From positions 682,001 to 746,000 of the forward strand of contig KZ111159.1 of the NCBI GenBank assembly GCA_002077045.2: 64,000 nucleotides of DNA, given 5' to 3'. The notes below the pieces were generated by a model. That model was not told the DNA's origin. It saw only the letters and a list, made by a program, of their open reading frames with translations, and did no database searches. This document shows positions 44,147-54,111 of the stretch, piece by piece. The translations under genes and the position numbers were made by a program. Numbering within the stretch: the stretch's first letter is position 1; each line of letters begins with the position of its first letter. The DNA comes from Rachicladosporium sp. CCFEE 5018 (Eukaryota > Ascomycota > Dothideomycetes > Cladosporiales > Cladosporiaceae).

Positions 44147-45514
44147 TCAACTATCGATACCAAACTCAGCGAGGATCTTCTGATTGTGCTGTCCAACATC
44201 AGGCACAGCGTCCATCCTCACATCAGTAGGATTGGCACCGGGCGGTAAGAGAGCTGGCACAGGTCCCACCGGGGTATCGACTGTTGTCCATCGTTCGCGC
44301 GCGCGGAGTTGCGGATGGTCCCAGACACCCTTCATGTCGTTGACGGATGCGTTCGCAATCGCAGCCTTGTCTAACTTCTCCACTGTCTCTGCGGACGACA
44401 GCTTCGAAAAAGCTCCGACAATGATCTGCTTCAGGTCGGCTCGATTTTGGGACCTCAGAGAATTGGTCATGAAGCGGGGATCGCTCTTGAGTGAGGCGTC
44501 CTCAAGGACGATTGAACAGAAGTTGATCCATTCCCGTTCATTCTGGATCCCGAGCATGACTGAGCTTCCGTCGCCGCATTGGAAGGGACCATACGGATAG
44601 ATGGCTGCGTGCGAGGCTCCAGCCGGCGTCGGCCCAGGTGCACCATTGTATGTGTAGTACAAAGGAAAGCTCATCCATTCTGTCATGCTCTCGAGCATGG
44701 AAATGTCGATTCTTCGACCCTTACCAGTCTTACTTCGCTGCATCACAGCTGCCAGTATATTGGTGAGCGCATACATGCCGGCAGCAATGTCCGCGATCGA
44801 AATGCCAACCTTGGCAGGCTCTGACTCTGTGCCAGTAACGCTCAACATTCCGGCCTCTGACTGCACTAACAAATCGTAGGCCTTCTTGTTACGATACGGG
44901 CCATCCTGACCGTAGCCCGAGATATCACACACGATGAGTCCAGGATGCTTAGCATGCAGCTTGTCGAAAGATAATCCCAGTCGATCGGCAGCTCCAGGTG
45001 CCAGATTCTGAACAAGCACGTCTGCGCGCTCCAACACTTTCATCAGAGTTGCAAGGTCTTTTTTTCCCTTGAGATCAAGAGCAAGGCTCTCTTTTGATCG
45101 ATTCGTCCACACGAAGTGAGATGCCATACCATTCACCCGGTCATCGTACCCGCGGGCGAAGTCACCCACTTCTGGCCGTTCGACTTTGATGACGCGAGCG
45201 CCGAGATCTGCTAGTTGGCGTGTGCAGAAGGGCGCTGCGATCGCTTGCTCGAGGCTGACGACGGTGATTCCTTCTAGCGGCAGCACGACATGAGGCTTGA
45301 TTGGCGGTACAGCTGGTATGTGTGAAGGAGCGGATCCCACGTGCCGACATTGGATCTTGGACATTTGCTGGTGGCGTGAATTGACATGGCGGAAACCAGG
45401 CAACGGAGTTAAGCTGCTAACGCTACGGTATGGGTTCCGTACGACATCCGTAGCACTTGCTTGGATCCCTCTCAGATGCGTGATGAGTCCTCGCGGTGGG
45501 TGGATGGCCTGCAT
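44147..45514 (-). CDS. CoA-transferase family III (CaiB/BaiF), probably mitochondrial
   Basis: This single-exon gene encodes 455 residues with an ATG at 45514. The first 60 residues are Arg-rich and nearly free of acidic residues (ITHLRGIQASATDVVRNPYR), which suggests a mitochondrial presequence. The domain starts at PLEGITVVSLEQAIAAPFCT and contains LADLGARVIKVERPEVGDFA, FVWTNRSKESLALDLK, DISGYGQDGPYRNK and the catalytic Asp (about residue 214) in KKAYDLLVQSEAGML. The family exchanges CoA between dicarboxylic acids. The nearest animal relative in wording is succinyl-CoA:glutarate CoA-transferase (SUGCT); formyl-CoA and citramalate transferases are alternatives. The exact acid substrate is not determinable from sequence. 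It is divergent from the Atg37-like gene. Confidence 0.88.
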   Translation of the reverse strand: MQAIHPPRGLITHLRGIQASATDVVRNPYRSVSSLTPLPGFRHVNSRHQQMSKIQCRHVGSAPSHIPAVPPIKPHVVLPLEGITVVSLEQAIAAPFCTRQLADLGARVIKVERPEVGDFARGYDDRVNGMASHFVWTNRSKESLALDLKGKKDLATLMKVLERADVLVQNLAPGAADRLGLSFDKLHAKHPGLIVCDISGYGQDGPYRNKKAYDLLVQSEAGMLSVTGTESEPAKVGISIADIAAGMYALTNILAAVMQRSKTGKGRRIDISMLESMTEWMSFPLYYTYNGAPGPTPAGASHAAIYPYGPFQCGDGSSVMLGIQNEREWINFCSIVLEDASLKSDPRFMTNSLRSQNRADLKQIIVGAFSKLSSAETVEKLDKAAIANASVNDMKGVWDHPQLRARERWTTVDTPVGPVPALLPPGANPTDVRMDAVPDVGQHNQKILAEFGIDS

Positions 45515-46122
45515 TGTGGTTTTGAAGATTTTGCCTCAGCACGCCGTAGAGATGATACTCAGTGCTCCCATCCAGGTAGATGTGTGGGTAGATACCTGCA
45601 AGACTCCAGTGGCGAAAGTTTCGCCTGCAACATTGTTCCTGAACATTGTTCAACTAGGATGCTTCCTTCGACTCTGACCTCGGCTATATACTTTAGTCCA
45701 AGATCATTCCAACATCAGACGACGAGCATCACGTTCTCTACACGCCCGCCGAGCCCCAGCGGCTTTGCGCATTGGATTCTCGGACAGTATGGGCGGTGGA
45801 TGTACCATTTGGGCTATTGCTGCAGATACCAGCCTAGTCTGAACGGTAAGCAAGGGGCCGCTCAACCGCGCAATAATAGCTAACGTCGGAGCCTTGTCGA
45901 CGACACGGATGTGGGGGTGTTCTTCGATACCGGAAGGCCTGATGAAGGAAACCGACTGGCCGAGGTCTCTCGACTTCACGCTCGTCATTGGCTTTGCATG
46001 TGATTGTCGCGTGCCGCCATGTAGCATCAGTAAATATGCCACTGACTAAGACTCGTATGGTTCTACTTGTTGCAGACTGGTAGTAACGGCTGCACATTCA
46101 TACACATTCATACACATTCGAC
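45515..46122. promoter_or_regulatory. Divergent promoter region, CoA-transferase / Atg37-like
   Basis: This 0.6 kb region separates two divergently transcribed genes. Its right end contains a short tandem repeat directly before the Atg37-like start codon. No exon was recognised. Confidence 0.45.
46093..46120 (+). repeat. Tandem repeat CACATTCATA x2.8 in the leader
   Basis: Two exact 10-base units and a third 8-base partial unit (last base changed) end two bases before the ATG at 46123. The repeat lies in the predicted 5' untranslated region and leaves an A/C-rich context at the start codon. Confidence 0.8.
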
Positions 46123-47175
46123 ATGGCCGACTCAGTCGACCGTGTTTTCGGCCACGCCCTTACAACAGTCACCAAGATCCGCCCCGGCGCCCAGAAACCC
46201 CCTCCCACCTCCCGCCTCGCCCTCTATGGCCTCTACAAACAATCCATGGAAGGCGACGTGCACGACGTGCACCCGCGTCCCACCTCCTCCGACCACCCAG
46301 ACGCCTCACCGGAGCACCTCCGCCGCGAGCAAGAGAAATGGGACGCCTGGGCCTTGAACGCCACCCTCTCCCGCACAGAGGCCAAGCGCCGCTACATCGA
46401 AACGCTGATCTCAACAATGCGGCAATACGCAAGTCACACGGACGAAGCGCGGCAGCTGGTCGAGGAGCTGGAGTTCGTGTGGGATCAAATTAAGAGTAAT
46501 TCGTTTCATGGGAGTGGGAGCGAGCAGAGCAGTCCCGGGAGGGATGTGGAGAGGAGTGGGTATCTTGGCGTTAGTAGCGAGGGGGGTGGGAATGGGATTA
46601 CGAGTTCGGCGGCGGCTATGGAGCGGCCGTTGACGGTTTTGAGTCCGGTTAGTCAGGCGGATGAGGAGGAGGAGGCTGAGGAGGCTGATGAGGAGGAATT
46701 TGTGGATGCGCCGGCGTTCTCGCAGGTGGATGCGGCGGACTTGAGGGAGGCGTATGAGGGCAGCTTGGACGAGCAGCAGGCCAAGGCTGGGAAGGTGGTG
46801 CAGCCTCGGGCAGCGGGAAGCGCGGTCACAGACGCCCGATGGCGGAAGCGTATCGAGTCTTCCCTCTTCAAGCTCTCGACCGAGATCGCTGCACTCCGTG
46901 AACAGCTCGAGGCGAATAGATGGATCAAGACTCAACGGCGCAAGAGCGTCATAGGCTGGATCACACGCATCGGCTGGTGGGCACTACAGCTCTTCGTGGC
47001 AGACGGTGTGATTCTCTGGGTCGTGCTACTGTACATGCGACGAAAGCAAGATCGCCGACTGGAAGGCGCTATTCGAGTACTGCTAGGCGATGCTGTTGCT
47101 CAAGTCCAGAAAGTGGCTTCGGATGTGAAGATACCGAAGTTGCCGCAGATCAGTGCGCGGAAGAAAGATGGATGA
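46123..47175 (+). CDS. Acyl-CoA-binding, tail-anchored protein (Atg37/ACBD5-like)
   Basis: This single exon encodes 350 residues. The N-terminal acyl-CoA-binding domain (residues 1-110) shows DRVFGHALTTVTKI, RLALYGLYKQSMEGDV, REQEKWDAWALN and SRTEAKRRYIETLISTM, with the Tyr, Lys and Trp positions that contact acyl-CoA. An acidic disordered middle (DEEEEAEEADEEEFVD) and a coiled-coil stretch (LFKLSTEIAALREQLEANRW) follow. Near residues 290-310 there is one transmembrane segment (WWALQLFVADGVILWVVLLY) and a short basic tail. This layout is that of Atg37 and human ACBD5, peroxisomal membrane proteins needed for pexophagy and lipid contacts. Peroxisomal location here is inferred from family architecture. 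Confidence 0.85.
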   Translation: MADSVDRVFGHALTTVTKIRPGAQKPPPTSRLALYGLYKQSMEGDVHDVHPRPTSSDHPDASPEHLRREQEKWDAWALNATLSRTEAKRRYIETLISTMRQYASHTDEARQLVEELEFVWDQIKSNSFHGSGSEQSSPGRDVERSGYLGVSSEGGGNGITSSAAAMERPLTVLSPVSQADEEEEAEEADEEEFVDAPAFSQVDAADLREAYEGSLDEQQAKAGKVVQPRAAGSAVTDARWRKRIESSLFKLSTEIAALREQLEANRWIKTQRRKSVIGWITRIGWWALQLFVADGVILWVVLLYMRRKQDRRLEGAIRVLLGDAVAQVQKVASDVKIPKLPQISARKKDG

Positions 47176-47974
47176 GAGCTCATCGCGGATGTTAAGGAAA
47201 CGCTCGAGACTGAGCTGAGCGATGTCCGTTTTGCCAGCCATGGATCCGTCCTCTCGGCCACCCGGTCGGCGTCGTGGACGGCAAACAGCGCTGCACTGTG
47301 CTATTATACGGCATCGCGATGGACAGATAACGGGAGCCTCGCATCGCTGAGCATTCCACGCAGGATCGCGACGTCAGCACGGCTGCACGCAGATACCCTC
47401 GGTTCCTTCTCGCAGATCTGTCGTAGACTACAGACAGACACCGCGCTCTCGCTGCCCCGTACAGTTTACGGACCTGGACTATTCGACACGCTCACTGTCC
47501 GGCAGCTCCGCCGAGCCCCAACCCTGCTTACTTCCTGTCAATCTGGAGGAGCTGATCGGTGACGCCAGCAACGCGGTCCCCGCTGGCCTTACGAGACTAT
47601 CTACACCGCCAAGATACAGTCAAGGATCTACGAGATGATGTGATGATATGTATGCCACTTGATAATTACACTAATACACAAATACACCACCTCTCGTGCA
47701 GCTCAATGCCGTGTCTGTCCATCATGCCATCCAACATCCCGGTGGGGTTCCTCGGGACACCACAGCCGCAACGCCAGACCCATCCCCCGAGCAAATGACC
47801 GAAGCCATTTTCTAAAGCTCACGACGTCGATCTCGGCGCCGTTCATCAGCAGCACAGCACAGCCTCCGACCTCGAGTACATAAACAAGCGCCTTTACGGC
47901 GCGCGAGAAATCGAGATCCAGAACTTCGGGCAAGCTTGACCACCTCGCGATGCTTGTAGTCCAGGAACCCGTCC
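47176..47974. other. Intergenic between convergent genes, 0.8 kb
   Basis: The Atg37-like gene and the large nuclear protein gene converge here. No exon or RNA gene was recognised. Confidence 0.4.
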
Positions 47975-50740
47975 TCAGAACACATCCTCCGGCCACTCAA
48001 ATGCCTCCCCTCCCTTCTTCCCCATCCCCGCCCCCTCTGCATTTTCACTCCCCTCCCCCAACCCCTCAAATCCCCACCCCTTCCCATTCCCATCCCTCTT
48101 CTCCCAAACAGCCTTGGTAGCCTTCACCATCAACTTCTCCTCCGTACCCGCCTCCTTCCTCGGACTCGCAGAGCGCGAACGCGGTCTCACAGCCTTGAAG
48201 AATGTCGGCTTGAAGACATCGTCGTTGCTCGTGACACTAGCAATTGAGGCGGACGGCGAGGTTTCTTCTTCTTCTTCTTCGTAGAGGGGCTCGAGGGGCG
48301 CGGTTTGGGAGTCCATGCTCGTGCGTGGGGCGGGCTCCGGGGAGTCGATGTTGGCTTCAGCAACGGCGACTGCGATGGTATCTTGAGTTGTTTGCATTAC
48401 GACGTCTCCGTCCAGCTCGGCCGCGTTCTCGGTTGCTGCGATGGCGCCGGTGGCGGCCACTTGCTTGGTGATAATATGGGCAGGCAAGCTGGCTTTCGCA
48501 GCGACCGCAGCCTTCTTCGCTATTTTCACAGGCTTCGTGGCCTTACCAGCCGGGCTTGAGCTCTTCGCAACCGGACCTTTCTTCGCAGCACCCGCAGACT
48601 TGCGCTTCTTCTTGCTTTTAGCGGACTCCCACTCGCTGTCTTCATCGCTGTACACATTGTTCTTGCCCAGCTTGAACTCCCTGAGATCCTCGGCCGCGGC
48701 GTTGGACTTACGCTTCTTGAGGCGGCCGGCGTTCTTGGCAGCTTTCACTGAGGCGTCGAGTTCCTTGAGCTTAGCGTCGAGGGAGGCGTAATCTTGCTTG
48801 TCGGTCGTTTGAGCGTCGACGGTCAAGCTTTCAGGCGCGGTAGGGGGCTCAATAGCGGGATCCTCGCGCTCCAGCGGTATGTCGGCCTCGAGCTCAGCCA
48901 CTGGCATAATATTGCTCTCGGGCTCATATGCAGCTCCACTGATCGTGTGTAGATCGACCGTCTGAACATCTACGGTGGGCAAAAGTGCAGCCGAGAGCTC
49001 GTGGAGCTGGACTTCCGTTGTGATCTGACTCATAGCGTCAAGCTCCATTTTGTCCTCGTCTCGATTGCTCTCGGGTTTTGTTTCAGTGGTACTGTCGATA
49101 GTCGTCTGATGGGTGGTTGTGGTAGTGTACTTGTCAGTAAGTTTGAAGAGCGAAGTAGCACGTCGAGGATAGGGCTTGCGAGAGCCAGCACGTGATCGCT
49201 GCTTGACAGTCTCTTCACCATCCCAATCACTCATATCAGCACTGGCATCACGTGCATGGTTCACTCGATCGTCAGCAGATTCGTCCTCACTCCTGTCCAT
49301 GATACTAGCAGGATCAAGCAGTCGCTCACTAGGCAGACTTGCAAGCTTCCCCGGTACGAACTTCGGTCGCTTCAAAGTCGTGCCCGAGGTGAACTTCGCA
49401 TACCTCCCCTTCAGTGTTGGCATGGGTGAAGCTTCGACCAAGGCTTCGTCTAGCTCCACACGGGCATTTCGTAGCTTTACTTCCAGATCACTGACCCGCT
49501 TTGATAGCTTGTGTTGTCTCCTGAGATCAAGCTTGGATGTTGGACGCTTGAGTGCGGAGTCAACAGACTCCATGTCGGTCTTGACAGGCGAGACTGAGCT
49601 GCTGGGGTCACGCCCGATCTGGCTCGGGTCGACAGGTGCTAGCAAGTCATTGCTAGAAGCCATGCGCTTGAGGTCCCCGCGCATGTTGGCAAGCGAAGGA
49701 CGCTTGAAGTGCAGGCGAGACTTGATGGTCTTGATCATCGAGGCAGGCTGCATGTGCTCGCGTGGCTGGGAGTCGTCCGTTGCCAATGTCAAGCGATAGT
49801 TGTACGATGGCACGTGCTTTGTGTCCAGCGAGTCTCGAGTGTTGTGCGAGTCCCGGGCATCCTGAGCGACGCCTTCGGTAGACATCGATACACCCGAGTC
49901 GCGCGGCGTGGTAGACTCCGAGTTCGTGAAATTGAAGACGGGCTTGAACGTGAAGCCGCCAGTGCTCTTCATCTGTGCATACTTCGCCTCCGCCTCTTCC
50001 TTCATTAGCCTCTTCCTCTCCAGATCCGCCAGGTTCTTCTGTGTCAGCTCCTCTTTGGTCTCGTTCCACACATCCTTCCACATCTTGACCGGGTGCATGC
50101 TGATACCGAAAGTGCGGCTAAGGCGCGAGAAGATGCCCGGATTCGCAGGTGCTGGATCTCGGGTCAAGCGAGGAGGCGGCATAGAGGGCAGCGCCTCGAT
50201 GTGCTCAGATACCCGGTAGGAGGTACTACCACCTCCCTCTGCTTCTTCGTGGTAGTCGGACATCAGATTATCGACCAACTTGATATTACCGCTGTCGGTA
50301 CGGATCATGCGAGTGAAGACACTGGGCGGCTGATCACTCGGTTTATCTGTCAAGCTGCCCTCCAGGAACTTCGACTCCCGCGCTTGGAGCAGCGCTTCCG
50401 CCTGGGCTCTAGCTTGCTGTTGTGCTGCATGACGCAGATTGAGGTTCGAGAGGAGGTTGACGCCCTTCTTCCGACGCACGTTATGCGACTGCACAGGTGT
50501 GGCGTCATCCGTAAGTTCGTCGTCGGTGTATGGTATGTTCAGTCGGCTTCTCTTTGTAGGCGTGCGAGTGTCTGAGTCCTCTGCGCCGTGAAAGGGTCCA
50601 TCGGTGGCTCCGTAGGCCATATCTACGTCCGCCTCGCGCTTCCGCTTCGATCCGCTCAGAGGCGCTGCAGATGGCTCTCGAGATGCCATGCCGCGCTTGT
50701 ATGGTGTATCCTTGGGTGGTACTGGTGGTGGCAGATCCAT
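47975..50740 (-). CDS. Large basic nuclear protein, conserved in filamentous fungi, function unknown
   Basis: This single-exon frame encodes 921 residues with an ATG at 50740. The N-terminus has Pro-rich and nuclear localisation-like parts (PPPVPPKDTPYKRG, SGSKRKREADVD and TPTKRSRLNIPY). A conserved-looking block around residues 175-235 contains PGIFSRLSRTFGISMHPVKM followed by WKDVWNETKEELTQKNL. A central coiled-coil stretch (LSKRVSDLEVKLRNARVELD) leads to PKFVPGKLASLPSERLLDP. The C-terminal half is Lys/Ala/Glu-rich, with LKKRKSNAAAEDLREFKLGK, a run of KKKRK, and an acidic (E)6-like patch encoded by a CTT repeat. Similar fungal proteins are sometimes labelled nuclear RNA-binding, but no RRM, KH or other RNA-binding fold is visible. 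I treat the function as unknown. Confidence 0.7.
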   Translation of the reverse strand: MDLPPPVPPKDTPYKRGMASREPSAAPLSGSKRKREADVDMAYGATDGPFHGAEDSDTRTPTKRSRLNIPYTDDELTDDATPVQSHNVRRKKGVNLLSNLNLRHAAQQQARAQAEALLQARESKFLEGSLTDKPSDQPPSVFTRMIRTDSGNIKLVDNLMSDYHEEAEGGGSTSYRVSEHIEALPSMPPPRLTRDPAPANPGIFSRLSRTFGISMHPVKMWKDVWNETKEELTQKNLADLERKRLMKEEAEAKYAQMKSTGGFTFKPVFNFTNSESTTPRDSGVSMSTEGVAQDARDSHNTRDSLDTKHVPSYNYRLTLATDDSQPREHMQPASMIKTIKSRLHFKRPSLANMRGDLKRMASSNDLLAPVDPSQIGRDPSSSVSPVKTDMESVDSALKRPTSKLDLRRQHKLSKRVSDLEVKLRNARVELDEALVEASPMPTLKGRYAKFTSGTTLKRPKFVPGKLASLPSERLLDPASIMDRSEDESADDRVNHARDASADMSDWDGEETVKQRSRAGSRKPYPRRATSLFKLTDKYTTTTTHQTTIDSTTETKPESNRDEDKMELDAMSQITTEVQLHELSAALLPTVDVQTVDLHTISGAAYEPESNIMPVAELEADIPLEREDPAIEPPTAPESLTVDAQTTDKQDYASLDAKLKELDASVKAAKNAGRLKKRKSNAAAEDLREFKLGKNNVYSDEDSEWESAKSKKKRKSAGAAKKGPVAKSSSPAGKATKPVKIAKKAAVAAKASLPAHIITKQVAATGAIAATENAAELDGDVVMQTTQDTIAVAVAEANIDSPEPAPRTSMDSQTAPLEPLYEEEEEETSPSASIASVTSNDDVFKPTFFKAVRPRSRSASPRKEAGTEEKLMVKATKAVWEKRDGNGKGWGFEGLGEGSENAEGAGMGKKGGEAFEWPEDVF

Positions 50741-51454
50741 CAGTGGGAATGTTGCTGTGGTGAATGATAGTCTTGAGTTCCTCTAATGTTGTGCAAACGC
50801 CAGATTCGTGCGTCTAAGACATGTAGTGTAGATTGTCAGGGATAGGAAATGTCGTGTTCCTACCTGAAGCCGTTTCTGTGAGACACGCCGATCATTAATC
50901 TCAATCCCCGCGAATATCTCCTCTGGAAGCAATTGAGCAACGCCCGACACCACGCTGTAGTCTTCCCTCGAGCCCAATATACAACAGCAAACGCGCGAAG
51001 GGGGTCGTTAGGTCGTGGAATGATACAATAGTTGCAGTACAGGAAGAGGGGCAGGTGACGACCAAGTCAACAACGCGGTCACTGGTGTTCACTCAAAAAG
51101 GCTTAGCACCGAGGGCTTGCAGGGATCATGCCGGCAGCGCGTGAATGACGCGCTAGTGAATAGTTGCCGATCCTTGACTTCATCAAACCTCCTCACTCCT
51201 TCGCCATACGTAGCATAACGCCCTGATTATTGCTACAAGAGAAGCATTGCAGTCTACAATTGTGGCTGACGGCTTGTTCAACCGGTGACAAGTGGCACAC
51301 ACTGGCGATGGTTTACCGTCGCGGTTCGCGCACGGAGTCAAATTTTGACTTCCCACGAGCAGCTCTCCACGACCGGGTCAGAGACTCTTGAGGACATCTA
51401 CTTGCAGACTGCAGACCAGTAGCAGCCAAGTGAAAATTGGTGACCTCCAGCAGA
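50741..51454. promoter_or_regulatory. Divergent promoter region, nuclear protein / one-TM protein
   Basis: This 0.7 kb region lies between two divergently transcribed genes. No TATA box or exon stands out. Confidence 0.4.
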
Positions 51455-52035
51455 ATGTTTGAGGACGTGAGTACCTTTCTTCCACTTCGGTGTATAAGCC
51501 ATGTGTATTGCCTTGGACAATTCTATACTTCTATTCCACCACTTTGAGCATCTGCAATCTGCCATAGCATCCGTTTCCGAATAACAACTACAAGAAATAC
51601 CAGTCCAAGATCGCAGTCCTCAGCACCATCTACGACCACCCCCAAAATCCCATCTCCCCCCACGACCACAGACACCACATGCCCGACTACGACATGTCAA
51701 CCTACCCCTACCAGCGCCCAGTCTTCGGCCGCCACCCCTACGGCATAGGCCACGCAGACCATCGCTTTTACCGCCGCGGGGTGCCCAACGTTGCCTTCTC
51801 TGGAACTCCGTCAATCAACGACCAAGAGCGGCCACAATGGGCCGCTGTGCAATATACGGGCCTTGCTATTGTGTGCGCGATTGCTTTGATCATCTGCTTG
51901 ATTTCGCTGAAGGTGTGGTGGAGTAAGAGGAAGACGGCGAAGGAGGCTGTGAAGGCAAGGAGGCAGGCGGTGGAGTTGGGAGACGTCGAGGTACGGGAAG
52001 TTGGAGCAAAGGAGACGGTAGTGACGAAGCCTTGA
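51455..52035 (+). CDS. Small single-pass membrane protein, unknown function
   Basis: A four-codon first exon (ATG at 51455, MFED) is followed by an intron at 51467-51567. The second exon begins HPFPNNNYKKYQSKIAVLST, giving 159 residues. The splice phase is clean, and the joined N-terminus looks natural, which supports the tiny first exon over a later ATG at 51679. The N-terminal 80 residues are Tyr/His/Pro-rich. One transmembrane helix (YTGLAIVCAIALIICLISLK, near residues 98-117) is followed by a basic, then acidic cytosolic tail (WWSKRKTAKEAVKARRQAVE). No signal peptide or known domain is present. Confidence 0.65.
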
Positions 52036-52587
52036 GGCTAGGTAAGTCAACTTGGACATGGTGCGAGGATGTGAAGTTCATGGCTAATGTGAGTGCAGTG
52101 CTAGGTCAGTTGGGGACCGACACATGACGTTACTGACGTGGGCGTAAGTGGCGACGTTCGTGCAGGAAACGGAGACCGATGCAATAGCGGCTACAACTAC
52201 TATCTTAGTGACGTCGGGTCAACAGACTTCATGGATGGAGCAGCATGATGAGTTAGTCCTGGTGACGCAGATAATCCACGATGCTAAACATACTCTGTGT
52301 ATTTCCTCGCGTGGGATGTCTTGCCTCCCTCATAGCTTCGACGGCGTACTTGTGCTGCTTTGGTCTGTCGGTATGTTCGCCGCAAGGCGCATCAATGCCA
52401 CCAAGAAGCATGGTCCTCCATGTGTGCGCATCTCGACGCGCGGATCTTTACGGCAGGTGCTGCAGCATTCTTTTACGTAGATCGGTTCGGTAAGAGGTAC
52501 ACTGCGAACTCCCCATGATCCGTCTTGTCCTCTATTGCTGGCATGAGAACGTTTCTCGCGCTTGACCTTCAGGCGTGCCTTGCAGTC
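52036..52587. other. Intergenic between convergent genes, with TGACGT motifs
   Basis: These 0.55 kb hold three copies of TGACGT (52125-52130, 52134-52139 and 52209-52214), the half-site of CRE/bZIP binding. Because the region lies between gene ends, a promoter role is doubtful. No exon was recognised. Confidence 0.4.
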
Positions 52588-53721
52588 TCAACATCGCATC
52601 TCAACCCTTCCGCGACCATACTTTCCTTTTCGCTGTATATCGAACAGTAGAGGCTTGCTACTGCACTTCCTATTTGAGCAAGTCTCTGGCAGATCTTCGA
52701 TGAAGCTAGAGAGCTTGTCGAGATCTTTTCTTGTAGCTCTCACCTTTTCCGCCAGTTGGCGCAATTTGTTCGCGTCTTCATTCGCACGTGCGTCGCTCTC
52801 GGCCTCCACTCTTTCAACTTCGGCGATCTGTTTCGTGAACACTGCAGACAGCCCGGTGACCGCATCTGCCATTTCTTTGTCCTTCTGTGCGCGAAGATCA
52901 TTCATGTTCTTGATGTGCTGAAGACCATTTGATTTGAGCTCCTCACGTAGCTTCATGTTGTTCTGGCGCGCCTGCTTCTCCCTCTTGCACCAATAAGCCT
53001 TGTCATCGTGACAGGACTGAAAGCGGGATGCCGACCATTGGAATATCTCCTTTGCAAGGCCTTGCACCGCCGGCTCCTCGCTGTTAACCAGCGCCGAGAA
53101 GAACGTTGCATCGTCCTTCAGATGCCTGAGCATATGGACGGTGAAGTCGACGGTCTCATGTCTGATTCCCTTTTTGTCACCCTGAGCCGTGATCTGAGCT
53201 ATCGTTACGATCAGCTCAAGCAAGCGGGCAGGCTCGCTAGCATCCCAGCCATAAGGCATAGTGTCGAGAAGTGAGTCTTCGGCTGTCACCTTCATGGCTA
53301 CGAATTCATAGTAATCCGCGATTGCGTAGGCATACGCATGCGCGACCAAAAGGCGAAGACGCGAAGCAGAGAAGTCCTTAGTATCTCTCGGCAGTACCTT
53401 CACTGGCTGCGTGTCTGCATGTTCGTTGGTGTAGCCTTCGTCGTTAGACATTGAATCATGCGGTCAAACCACCTCAACAGTGTAAGCCCCTCTGTAAGCA
53501 AATTCGATCATGCGCTGAAGTGTGGCCGCGTCGAAATGCTCATGCTTGATCACATTGGATGTGGACTCTTTCATATTATTCCTCGGGTCGAATATCTTGG
53601 CAATGACTGATGAGGCGGTGCAGATTACGACCTTATGCACCTTGAATTGGCGATTTTCGCACTCGATGATAAGGTCGGCATATACATCCTCACCGTACAA
53701 GGCTGCGAAGTTGGATGACAT
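52588..53721 (-). pseudogene. BTB/POZ-domain protein gene with an in-frame stop codon
   Basis: The ATG at 53721 begins a BTB domain (MSSNFAALYGEDVYADLIIE, then FKVHKVVICTASSVIAKIFD and RMIEFAYRGAYTVEVV). A TGA at 53464-53466 ends the frame. The next codons in the same frame read PHDSMSNDEGYTNEHADTQP and continue, with no further stop, through ASRLRLLVAHAYAYAIADYY and a long coiled coil to 52588. In fungal BTB proteins the VEVV segment normally leads straight into an acidic loop and then the L-AHAYAYAIADYY helix, so the two parts belong to one gene of about 377 codons. The stop could be a nonsense mutation, a sequencing error, or rarely read-through. Annotators may call two genes, 53464-53721 and 52588-53451. 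BTB proteins of this class have no assigned function; some relatives act as Cullin-3 adaptors. Confidence 0.7.
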
Positions 53722-54111
53722 GTTGCCGGTCTCTGCGCGCCCCCGGAGCTTTCCTGAGTTCCTTTAGTGTCGACTGCAAATGTAAGTTGGTTGGTAATGG
53801 CCCAATGGAAGGGACTGCTTGTGCTCCGCGTCTATGTGGACAGGCGATCTTCGATGGTATCTTGGTGGTGATGGGATTAAACGCAGCGCTTAAGTGAAGG
53901 AACCTAAGCGTAGTCTGCGCTGACGTTGAACAGCTGAAGAAGTGCCGTACTGATCCCGCCAGAGGTCCGTGAGACTTGGCACTGTTGACAAAGTCAAGGC
54001 AAGCGCGACCCAGCTAGATTTGAATGCGAGCACTTCCATCATTCCACGCCCATCGCATCAAAGGGCTCAGGAGACTAAGGCATAATCGGAACGTGGAGAT
54101 AGTGAAGCATG
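53722..54111. other. Intergenic, 0.39 kb
   Basis: This lies upstream of the BTB gene and downstream of SSL1. Nothing was recognised. Confidence 0.4.
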
